Shown here: positions 1 through 5,147 of the stretch, in pieces
Numbering within the stretch: position 1 is the first letter of the stretch
Layout: each line of letters begins with the position of its first letter
Source of the DNA: Aliarcobacter sp.
GTDB taxonomy: Bacteria > Campylobacterota > Campylobacteria > Campylobacterales > Arcobacteraceae
Assembly: GCA_017996075.1 (NCBI GenBank)
Contig: JAGOHQ010000064.1
Coordinates: 1 to 5,571, forward strand
DNA length: 5,571 bases
Direction of reading: 5' to 3'
Translations under genes and position numbers: made by a program
Notes under the pieces: generated by a model
Databases searched by the model: none
The model's input: only the letters and a program-made list of their open reading frames with translations
Told to the model about the DNA's origin: nothing

Positions 1-1246
1 GCTTAAATTCCTCTTTTTTATTTTCTTCTACTTTTTGAACTACTATTTCTGGTTTTTTATCATTTTCTAATAAAATAGCAACATATTTAAAAGACCAAAT
101 AATTAGTGCTAATATCAACAAAATAGCACTTAACTCTATAAAAACAATATAGTTTAATCCAAAATTCACACAAATAGATGCAAATATCCTAACTAAAGCT
201 AAAATCTGAACACTTATAAATATAGAAAGTGCAAAGAGTTTTGTCTCTATTTTTCTTCCAGAGTGACCAAGAACTACTCTAGTCCCAAATCCTACTAAAA
301 CAGTAACAAAATATCCAATAGCTAAAGTATGAATTACAACTTTTTCAAAATAGAAATTTGGATAAATAAAAGAAAAAATGCCCTCAACAATAGATATAAA
401 AAATGCTACAACAATCCAATATAAACCAAGGTGCAAAATCCAAACTATTGGTGGTGTTCTAAATGTTGGCATTTTCCAACGAACTAACTCTTTTACGATA
501 AATAAGAAGATAGGAATATCTGCAAAAAGATTTAGTTTTGAATTATCAAAAGATAGTAAAATAACTTTTAAAAGAAGCAGAAAAAATATAGTATCTAAAA
601 GTTTTGAACTCTTATTTATAACATATTCAGGAACCATAACTCTTGTAAAAAATGGAATCATTCTTTGAGAAATTATAAAAATAATCATAAATAAAAATAG
701 ATAAAATCCACTATTTATAGCAATTTTTGAAACCAAATAAGATGAATCAAAATCAAATTCTGAAACTATATATAAAAAATGAGAAACGATTCCTGTACTA
801 AATGCCATTAAAACCCATTTTGTATCATTTTTATCTTTCATAATACTTTTTCTGTGAATACTATAAAGAAGTCTAAAACTCAAAATTTGAGCAAAAAGCA
901 TTAGAAGTTGGAATACAATAGTAATTTGTGAGTAAAAAACAAGCGAAATAAAAATACCTAAACTAGATATAAAATATAGAAAAAATTGTCCCATATAATC
1001 TTTTGAAGCTATTTCACTTTGCATCAAAAATTTTGGAAAAACAACAAATAAAAACCCTAAAAAAAACTGAATAAATACTACAAAAATAAGAGCATATGCA
1101 TGATATGTTAAAATTGATGTATCTAATTTTATACTATTTGAATAAGCAAAAGCAAATAGAGTTATAAAAAGTATAAAAAATATTATACCATTTGTAAAAA
1201 ATGGTTGATGTGGTTGCGAAGCAAACTTTTTGTACCACGAAGTCAT
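1..1246 (-). CDS. nnrS: NnrS family heme/copper membrane protein (C-terminus runs off the window)
   Basis: Seen: an open frame runs from ATG at 1246 to base 2 with no stop, giving 415 residues of a very hydrophobic protein with about 12 likely membrane spans. Family landmarks are HQPFF (residues 13-17), His49 in the second span region, RMIPFFT (195-201), WILHLG with His272, His306, and the strongly diagnostic TRVVLGHSGR (322-331, His328). After the last span (about 380-395) comes a charged Lys/Glu-rich tail that is cut by the edge; NnrS proteins are usually about 390-400 residues, so little is missing. Known of the family: NnrS binds heme and copper in the inner membrane and supports tolerance to nitric oxide, often beside denitrification or NO-responsive regulators. 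The start is fixed by AGGAGA five bases upstream. The gene has its own FNR-type promoter signal, in keeping with an anaerobic or NO-related role. The family call is firm; the exact function is inferred. Confidence 0.88.
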   Translation of the reverse strand, partial: MTSWYKKFASQPHQPFFTNGIIFFILFITLFAFAYSNSIKLDTSILTYHAYALIFVVFIQFFLGFLFVVFPKFLMQSEIASKDYMGQFFLYFISSLGIFISLVFYSQITIVFQLLMLFAQILSFRLLYSIHRKSIMKDKNDTKWVLMAFSTGIVSHFLYIVSEFDFDSSYLVSKIAINSGFYLFLFMIIFIISQRMIPFFTRVMVPEYVINKSSKLLDTIFFLLLLKVILLSFDNSKLNLFADIPIFLFIVKELVRWKMPTFRTPPIVWILHLGLYWIVVAFFISIVEGIFSFIYPNFYFEKVVIHTLAIGYFVTVLVGFGTRVVLGHSGRKIETKLFALSIFISVQILALVRIFASICVNFGLNYIVFIELSAILLILALIIWSFKYVAILLENDKKPEIVVQKVEENKKEEFK

Positions 1247-1251
1247 TAAAA

Positions 1252-1257
1252 TCTCCT
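1252..1257 (-). promoter_or_regulatory. Ribosome binding site of nnrS, inside an inverted repeat
   Basis: AGGAGA lies five bases before the ATG at 1246 and is the strongest Shine-Dalgarno match in the window. It decides the nnrS start. Most of it sits in one arm of the inverted repeat at 1246-1279, so it could be masked in a longer transcript. Confidence 0.8.
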
Positions 1258-1272
1258 AATATAAATTAAGAG

Positions 1273-1278
1273 ATTTTA
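1273..1278 (-). promoter_or_regulatory. Predicted -10 element of nnrS
   Basis: TAAAAT on the minus strand (5 of 6 to TATAAT) lies exactly where a -10 should be if the FNR-type box centred at 1307.5 acts at -41.5. This predicts a start of transcription near 1266 and a leader of about 20 bases. The placement is an inference from the spacing of the two elements. Confidence 0.55.
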
Positions 1279-1300
1279 ACTATTTTTTTTATAAACCAGC

Positions 1301-1314
1301 TTGATTTTAAACAA
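1301..1314 (-). promoter_or_regulatory. FNR/CRP-family binding box upstream of nnrS
   Basis: The minus strand reads TTGTT-TAAA-ATCAA, which matches 9 of the 10 fixed positions of the FNR consensus TTGAT-N4-ATCAA. Its centre is about 61 bp before the nnrS start codon, in the short gap after the Sel1-repeat gene. CRP/FNR-superfamily regulators control anaerobic and NO-response genes in many bacteria. Which member binds here cannot be told from the sequence. Confidence 0.65.
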
Positions 1315-1318
1315 TAAT

Positions 1319-1933
1319 TCAAAGTTTTCCAAGCTCTTTACAAGCATTACTATATCCAAGCTCACAAGATTTTTCAAAATACTCTTTTGCTTTTGTTTTA
1401 TTTATAGCTAAAAAATCCCCTTCAAGATACATAACCCCAAGATTATAGCAAGCTTTTTGATGATTCATTTCACAGGCTTTTGTATAAAAATCAACTGCTC
1501 TAAAATCATCTTTTTCCACTCCATTTCCATTTTTATACATAATTGCTAAATTAAAACAAGAAGAACTTACACCATTTTTACAAGTTTTTATATATAAATC
1601 AACAGCTTTAAAGTTATCTTTTTCTACACCTAAGCCTTTTTCATACATATTTGCTAAATTGTAGCATGCATTTTGATGACCTTGCACACAAGCTTTTGAA
1701 AAATACTCTTCTGCTTTTGTATAGTTTTTGGCGATATGTTCACCTTTAAAATACATTAACCCTAGATTATAACATCCAGCAAATGCACCTTTTTCGCATG
1801 AAACTTTAAATATATTTGCAGCTTCTAAAACATTTCCTTTTTCAAGCTCAATATAACCATCTTCTACCAATGAAGCATTTGAAAATGAGAAACTCAGCAT
1901 TAATACAAATATAGATTTAATTATTTTTTTCAT
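1319..1933 (-). CDS. Secreted Sel1-repeat (HcpA-like) cysteine-paired protein
   Basis: Seen: 204 residues. Residues 1-20 form a Sec signal peptide (MKK, hydrophobic core, likely cleavage after SNA). From residue 46 the protein is built of 36-residue Sel1-like TPR repeats. Each begins with a C-x7-C pair: Cys 46/54, 82/90, 118/126, 154/162 and 190/198, in exact 36-residue register; there are no other cysteines. Each repeat carries the Sel1 pattern YNLG-x-MY...G...K...KA-x-x-YF-x-KAC. Known: such repeats with intra-repeat disulfides define the Helicobacter cysteine-rich (Hcp) proteins, which are exported and act as protein-binding scaffolds; some bind beta-lactams. Inferred: a periplasmic or secreted protein with five disulfides; the partner is unknown. 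AAGGA lies six bases upstream of the ATG. Upstream is the tpx terminator, so the gene needs its own promoter; downstream, nnrS follows after 72 bp without a visible terminator. Confidence 0.85.
   Translation of the reverse strand: MKKIIKSIFVLMLSFSFSNASLVEDGYIELEKGNVLEAANIFKVSCEKGAFAGCYNLGLMYFKGEHIAKNYTKAEEYFSKACVQGHQNACYNLANMYEKGLGVEKDNFKAVDLYIKTCKNGVSSSCFNLAIMYKNGNGVEKDDFRAVDFYTKACEMNHQKACYNLGVMYLEGDFLAINKTKAKEYFEKSCELGYSNACKELGKL
1322..1798 (-). repeat. Tandem 108-bp coding repeats (Sel1 units)
   Basis: Residues 46-204 comprise four full 36-residue units and a partial fifth, beginning at residues 46, 82, 118, 154 and 190. The DNA period is 108 bp. The units have diverged at the DNA level, so this is a protein repeat and not a recent tandem duplication. 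Confidence 0.8.
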
Positions 1934-1939
1934 AGCTAA

Positions 1940-1968
1940 TCCTTTTTTTAGAGATTTAAATAATGATA
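1940..1968 (-). promoter_or_regulatory. Likely promoter (-10) and ribosome site of the Sel1-repeat gene
   Basis: A -10-like TATCAT (5 of 6) is at 1963-1968, and the Shine-Dalgarno AAGGA is at 1940-1944. No convincing -35 hexamer is present, which is common for the main sigma factor of Campylobacterota. The terminator just upstream makes an independent promoter likely, but in DNA this A+T-rich the -10 match is weak evidence. Confidence 0.35.
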
Positions 1969-1991
1969 CAGCTTTTTAATTAATAGTAGAT

Positions 1992-2031
1992 AAAAAAAAG
2001 AGTATTTTAGGTAAGAAATTCTTACCTAAAA
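1992..2031 (-). terminator. Intrinsic terminator of tpx
   Basis: A 12-bp perfect stem (2020-2031 pairing with 2005-2016, containing AGGTAAG/CTTACCT) closes a 3-base loop. It begins 8 bases after the tpx stop codon. On the minus strand it is followed, after a five-base gap, by a run of eight T (1992-1999). It ends the tpx transcript and separates tpx from the Sel1-repeat gene. Confidence 0.85.
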
Positions 2032-2038
2032 AAGTTTT

Positions 2039-2578
2039 TTAGTGACAACTTCCACAACAAGAAGTAGAAGATGCTTCAGTTATTGCTGCTAAAACAGCAT
2101 CATAATTTGGTTCTTGAGTTATTTCAGAAACAATCTCTTTATATGTAATTTTTCCAGATGGATTTACTATAAATACAGCTCTTGCAGTAAGTCCTGCTAA
2201 AGGACCATTTGCTTGTAAAACACCATAAGATTTTGCAAATGCTTTTGCTCTAAAATCAGATGCAACTTTTAGGTTTTCAATCCCTTCTGTTGTACAAAAT
2301 CTTTTCATAGCAAATGGTAAATCCATAGATACGATAACAACTTCTACATGATCTAATTTTGAAGCTTCAACATTAAATCTTCTAGCTTCTGATGCACAAA
2401 CACCAGTATCAAGAGATGGAACTGCAATAATAACTTGAGCCATTCCACGTTGTCCACCTATAGTAATATCACTTAAATCTGCTCCAACACCAGTTACAAC
2501 AGGAGCTATATCTCCAACATTTAACTCTGTTCCACTTAAATTTACTTCTAATTCACCTTTAAATTTTACTGTTGCCAT
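2039..2578 (-). CDS. tpx: Thiol peroxidase Tpx (atypical 2-Cys peroxiredoxin) with Cys-rich tail
   Basis: Seen: 179 residues with the Tpx landmarks in the same numbering as E. coli Tpx. The peroxidatic Cys61 lies in PSLDTGVCASEARRFN (Thr58 and Cys61), the resolving Cys95 in MKRFCTTEG, and the active-site Arg133 in GLTARAVFIV. Known: Tpx reduces hydrogen peroxide and preferably alkyl hydroperoxides, forms a Cys61-Cys95 intramolecular disulfide, and is recycled by thioredoxin; it acts in the cytoplasm or, in some bacteria, the periplasm. No signal peptide is seen, so this one is cytoplasmic. Oddity: family members normally end about ten residues after the DYEAAL-like helix (here NYDAVLAAI), but this protein adds SSTSCCGSCH, with three extra cysteines and a final histidine. 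AAGGAA lies five bases upstream of the ATG. The gene has its own promoter region and terminator, so it is probably monocistronic. Confidence 0.96.
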   Translation of the reverse strand: MATVKFKGELEVNLSGTELNVGDIAPVVTGVGADLSDITIGGQRGMAQVIIAVPSLDTGVCASEARRFNVEASKLDHVEVVIVSMDLPFAMKRFCTTEGIENLKVASDFRAKAFAKSYGVLQANGPLAGLTARAVFIVNPSGKITYKEIVSEITQEPNYDAVLAAITEASSTSCCGSCH

Positions 2579-2616
2579 TTTATTTCCTTTTTATATAAAT
2601 TTCAATCAATCAAAAA

Positions 2617-2630
2617 ATCTTATTTAAGAT
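2617..2630. repeat. Dyad ATCTTA-TT-TAAGAT in the tpx leader
   Basis: A perfect 6+6 inverted repeat with a two-base centre lies just downstream of the predicted transcription start. It has the shape of an operator. No regulator can be named from it. Confidence 0.4.
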
Positions 2631-2641
2631 ATTTAACTGAA

Positions 2642-2670
2642 ATTATATTCAATTAGGATAAGATTTGTCT
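2642..2670 (-). promoter_or_regulatory. Predicted tpx promoter
   Basis: A perfect TATAAT is at 2642-2647 on the minus strand. Upstream is a weak -35-like AAGACA at 2666-2671 (4 of 6, 18-bp spacer). It would start transcription near 2635, about 57 bases before the tpx start codon. The -35 side lies almost against the stop codon of the upstream S1-domain gene. Confidence 0.55.
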
Positions 2671-2672
2671 TA
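2659..2672. repeat. Near-dyad TAAGAT-TT-GTCTTA over the tpx -35 region
   Basis: The two arms differ by one base from perfect symmetry and use the same half-words as the dyad at 2617-2630. The centres of the two dyads are 42 bp apart and bracket the -10. Confidence 0.35.
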
Positions 2673-2674
2673 AT

Positions 2675-3508
2675 TTAAATCAAACAAATTCTATCATTTT
2701 CCAAGTTTATTTTTTTCTCATCAATTAGCTTCGTCAAAGTTGCTTTAAAAGCTTTTTTACTCATAGCAAACATATTTTTTATATCTTCAGCATCACTTTT
2801 ATATGTGAAATTTAATACTCCACCGTTTGCTTTTAAAATCTCTAAAACTTTATTAGAATCTACTTTTTCACCTATTTTTTGTAATGAAATATCTAGCTTT
2901 TTATCTTCTCTAAGATTTTTTATATAGGCTCTTTTTTTATCCCCTATTTTTAAATTTTCAAAAATTTCAGAGTGAAAGATCATACCATCAAAAAGATTAT
3001 TTACTATTACTTTAAATCCTAGTGGAGTTTTTGAATATAAAATAATCTCTACTTCATCACCTTGTTTTAAATTTTTTGGCTCTTCTTCTAGTATATATTT
3101 TTCACTTGCTATTAATCTACTTGTTCTTTCATCAAATTGCATTTGTAAAACTTTATATGAACCAATATTGTAAGTTCCTTTTTGTCTATTTTTTGGAACC
3201 AATAAATCTTTTGGTAAGCCAATATCTACAAAATAACCAAATTTTGCACTATCAACAATTTTTAAATTTGCAAATTCATTTAAATACAAATATGGTTTTA
3301 AAGTAGTAGCAACTAGTCTATCTTCACTATCTGTATATATAAAAACATCTAGTAAACTATCAATTGCCATCTCTTTTTTTACATAAGCATTTGGTAATAA
3401 AACTTCCGTTTCATCTCCACTAATCAGATAAATTCCAGGTTCGCTAACTCTATTTACTTTTAAAGTATTTACAACACCTTGTTTAATTTTGTCATCTATT
3501 TTTTTCAT
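2675..3508 (-). CDS. cvfB: CvfB/YitL-type S1-domain RNA-binding protein
   Basis: Seen: 277 residues, close to the usual 280-300 of the family. Domains in order are an S1-like OB fold (about 10-70), a second one with GYFVDIGLPKDLLVP (about 75-135), a third, most canonical S1 domain from GDEVEIILYSKTPLGFKVIVNN to IKNLREDKKLDISLQ (about 150-210), and a C-terminal winged helix with NMFAMSKKAFKATLTKLI (about 218-277). Known: CvfB of Staphylococcus binds RNA and affects virulence gene expression; B. subtilis YitL is related; the molecular role is poorly defined. It is cytoplasmic, with no signal or membrane segment. The ATG is preceded by GGAAA at short spacing. The start lies 22 bp behind the znuB stop with no terminator between, so it is probably co-transcribed with the metal importer, which does not prove a shared function. 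No strong terminator follows its stop codon. Confidence 0.88.
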   Translation of the reverse strand: MKKIDDKIKQGVVNTLKVNRVSEPGIYLISGDETEVLLPNAYVKKEMAIDSLLDVFIYTDSEDRLVATTLKPYLYLNEFANLKIVDSAKFGYFVDIGLPKDLLVPKNRQKGTYNIGSYKVLQMQFDERTSRLIASEKYILEEEPKNLKQGDEVEIILYSKTPLGFKVIVNNLFDGMIFHSEIFENLKIGDKKRAYIKNLREDKKLDISLQKIGEKVDSNKVLEILKANGGVLNFTYKSDAEDIKNMFAMSKKAFKATLTKLIDEKKINLENDRICLI

Positions 3509-3530
3509 TGGTTTTTCCGTTCTTTCTTTT

Positions 3531-4331
3531 TTATTTTTTATATTTTATTAGCTTTACAACTCCTAAAGCAACAACTGCGACCATTATTATACTTGCTCCT
3601 GAACTTATATCATAAAAATATGAGACTACAAGACCAGATATTGTAAACATTGTAGCTAAAATTGAACTAATAATCATCATAGAAGATAATTTTGTAGCAA
3701 AAGTTTCAGCTAAATATGTTGGAATTGTAAGAAGTGCAATTACCAAAATAAGTCCTACAGCTTTTATAGCAGCAACTACACAAAGTGCTGATAATATAAG
3801 AATTAGTGTATAAAAAAACTTTACATTTATACCTCGTAAACTTGCAAACTCACTATCATAAGATACAGATAAAATCTCTTTATAAAAATATACAACAATT
3901 GCTATAATAAAAATATCCAAAATAGTCATATAAATTATATCTTCGCTTGAAACAGCAATGATACTTCCAAATAAATAACTCATTAAATCTACATTGTATC
4001 CAGAAGTTAAATCCACAAATATAATTCCAATAGCCATTCCACTTGCCCACATCATCCCAATGATTGCATCTATTCTGCTTCTATTTTTCAAAGTAATAAT
4101 GGCGATTATTATTGCAGTTAAAACTGCAAAAATAGTTGCTCCAAATAAAACTGGGATTCCTAAAAATATCGCTATTCCTATTCCTCCATAAGCACTGTGA
4201 GCTATTCCACCAGTTAAAAAAGTAATCTTATTTACCACAACCAAAGTTCCAATTATTCCAGCTGCTATTGAGATTAAAATTCCAGCTATCAAAGCATTTT
4301 GAATAAAATCATATTGTAAAATTTCAAACAT
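3531..4331 (-). CDS. znuB: Zinc-type metal ABC transporter permease ZnuB (ABC-3 family)
   Basis: Seen: 266 residues, almost entirely hydrophobic, with about eight membrane spans. The family stretch FLTGGIAHSAYGGIGIA is at about 39-55, RSRIDAIIGMMWASGMAIGIIFV at about 84-106, and SEFASLRGINVKFFYTLILILSALCVV, the coupling region that touches the ATPase, at about 160-186. A conserved KAVGLILVIALLTIP follows near 190-204. Known: ABC-3 permeases import Zn, Mn or chelated Fe in the inner membrane; sequence alone separates the metals poorly. ATG at 4331 lies 15 bp behind the znuC stop, with AAAGG ten bases upstream, so the two genes form an operon. No substrate-binding protein (ZnuA) gene lies in the window. 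Zinc is the best guess; manganese or iron remain possible. Confidence 0.9.
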   Translation of the reverse strand: MFEILQYDFIQNALIAGILISIAAGIIGTLVVVNKITFLTGGIAHSAYGGIGIAIFLGIPVLFGATIFAVLTAIIIAIITLKNRSRIDAIIGMMWASGMAIGIIFVDLTSGYNVDLMSYLFGSIIAVSSEDIIYMTILDIFIIAIVVYFYKEILSVSYDSEFASLRGINVKFFYTLILILSALCVVAAIKAVGLILVIALLTIPTYLAETFATKLSSMMIISSILATMFTISGLVVSYFYDISSGASIIMVAVVALGVVKLIKYKK

Positions 4332-4346
4332 TATATTTTTACCTTT

Positions 4347-5087
4347 TTAGTGTACATGGTTACAGCAAATTTGTGTTTTACCTAAAGCTGATAAAAGTTC
4401 AACCTCACACAAATGATCATCAGCTAAAGTAACATTTTTTTGAACCTCAGCAAGACTGTGATAAACCAAACCTCTATTTACATGAGCTACATTTTTTGCA
4501 TAATTTAAAAGAATTGATAAATCATGACTTACAACAACAATACAAATAGTTTTATTTAACTCTCTTAAAAGTTCATAAATCTCTTGCTGCCCTTTTACAT
4601 CAATACTTGCAGTTGGTTCATCCAAAAGCATAATTTTTGGATTTGAGCAAAGTGCACGTGCTATAAAAACTCTTTGTCTTTGACCTCCACTTAAATCACC
4701 TATTTTTTTATTTGCAAAATCTTTCATCCCAACTTGATTTAAAGATTCTATTGCACAAGAGATCTCATCTTTTGAATAACCAAATAATCTTTTTTTAGAA
4801 CTTATATGACCCATTAAAACTACTTCTAAAGCAGTAATTGGAAAATCTATATTTAAATTGGTATTTTGTGGAACATATCCTACTTGATTATTTTCTATAT
4901 TTTTTTCTATCGTTCCACTTTGAAGTGGTAAAAGACCAAGGATTAACTTTAAAAGAGTTGATTTTCCACCACCATTTGGTCCAATTATTGCCAAAAAATC
5001 ATCATCTTTAATTGTTAAATTTACATTTTCTAAAACTTCTGTTTTTTGATACTTAAAAAATAGATTTTTAATATTTATTAAATCCAC
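4347..5087 (-). CDS. znuC: Zinc-type metal ABC transporter ATP-binding protein ZnuC, GTG start
   Basis: Seen: 246 residues with every ABC ATPase motif: Walker A GPNGGGKST (36-44), Q-loop Gln74 in GYVPQ, signature LSGGQ (132-136), Walker B IMLLDEP (152-158, catalytic Glu157), D-loop SID (161-163) and switch His188. Known: such ATPases pair with ABC-3 permeases to drive metal uptake; VPQ and ALEVVLMGH are typical of the Znu/Mnt branch. The last 22 residues include His225, Cys227, Cys241, Cys242, His244 and His246, ending CCNHVH; ZnuC proteins often carry a metal-binding tail of this kind. The start codon is GTG at 5087, supported by AAAGG six bases upstream and the absence of a better ATG. It begins the transporter operon; a perfect dyad next to its ribosome site suggests metal-dependent repression. 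Confidence 0.93.
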   Translation of the reverse strand: MDLINIKNLFFKYQKTEVLENVNLTIKDDDFLAIIGPNGGGKSTLLKLILGLLPLQSGTIEKNIENNQVGYVPQNTNLNIDFPITALEVVLMGHISSKKRLFGYSKDEISCAIESLNQVGMKDFANKKIGDLSGGQRQRVFIARALCSNPKIMLLDEPTASIDVKGQQEIYELLRELNKTICIVVVSHDLSILLNYAKNVAHVNRGLVYHSLAEVQKNVTLADDHLCEVELLSALGKTQICCNHVH

Positions 5088-5093
5088 TTATAA

Positions 5094-5098
5094 CCTTT
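5094..5098 (-). promoter_or_regulatory. Ribosome binding site fixing the GTG start of znuC
   Basis: AAAGG lies six bases before the GTG at 5087-5085. The dyad at 5101-5117 ends only two bases upstream of it, so protein binding or RNA folding at the dyad could also affect translation. Confidence 0.7.
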
Positions 5099-5100
5099 AT

Positions 5101-5117
5101 TTGCAACTTTGTTGCAA
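5101..5117. promoter_or_regulatory. Perfect 17-bp dyad upstream of znuC: candidate Zur/Fur-family operator
   Basis: TTGCAAC-TTT-GTTGCAA is an exact 7+7 inverted repeat. It lies in the 56-bp gap between the DUF218 gene and znuC. Zinc importer operons are commonly repressed by Zur through a dyad at this place. There is no T-run after it on the minus strand, so it is not a terminator. The regulator is inferred from context only; the half-site is not one I can match to a documented Campylobacterota Zur box. Confidence 0.6.
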
Positions 5118-5118
5118 T

Positions 5119-5147
5119 AGTATCAAATATTGGATTAATTCTTTTAA
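5119..5147 (-). promoter_or_regulatory. Weak predicted promoter of the znu operon
   Basis: GATACT (4 of 6 to TATAAT) is at 5119-5124, with TTAAAA (4 of 6 to TTGACA) at 5142-5147 and a 17-bp spacer. An overlapping alternative -10, TACTAT, is at 5117-5122. Either would place the transcription start inside the dyad at 5101-5117. The matches are modest for DNA of this composition. Confidence 0.35.

Larger units (their letters stand above)
1246..1279 (-). repeat. Perfect 10-bp inverted repeat in the nnrS leader
   Basis: The arms 1246-1255 (TTAAAATCTC on the plus strand) and 1270-1279 (GAGATTTTAA) are exact reverse complements around a 14-base loop. One arm covers GAGA of the Shine-Dalgarno site, the spacer and the first base of the start codon. 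The other arm covers the predicted -10. Only two of the ten pairs are G-C, so an RNA hairpin would be of modest stability. It may instead be a protein-binding site. Confidence 0.6.

Noticed and set aside
378..668. Plus-strand open frame of 96 codons
   Set aside because: It lies wholly inside the nnrS gene on the other strand, has no family features, and its existence is explained by the antisense of a hydrophobic A+T-rich gene.
1283..1290. Run of eight T, and the A8 run at 1992-1999, as phase-variable tracts
   Set aside because: Both are intergenic and ordinary for this base composition; the second is the U-tract of the tpx terminator.
3076..3306. Plus-strand open frame of 76 codons
   Set aside because: Antisense to the cvfB gene, with no ribosome site or recognisable motif.
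3994..4191. Plus-strand open frame of 65 codons
   Set aside because: Antisense to znuB; the apparent hydrophobic stretch mirrors the membrane-protein codons of the real gene.
5101..5117. The TTGCAAC/GTTGCAA dyad as a terminator of the DUF218 gene
   Set aside because: No T-run follows on the minus strand and it abuts the znuC ribosome site; an operator fits better.
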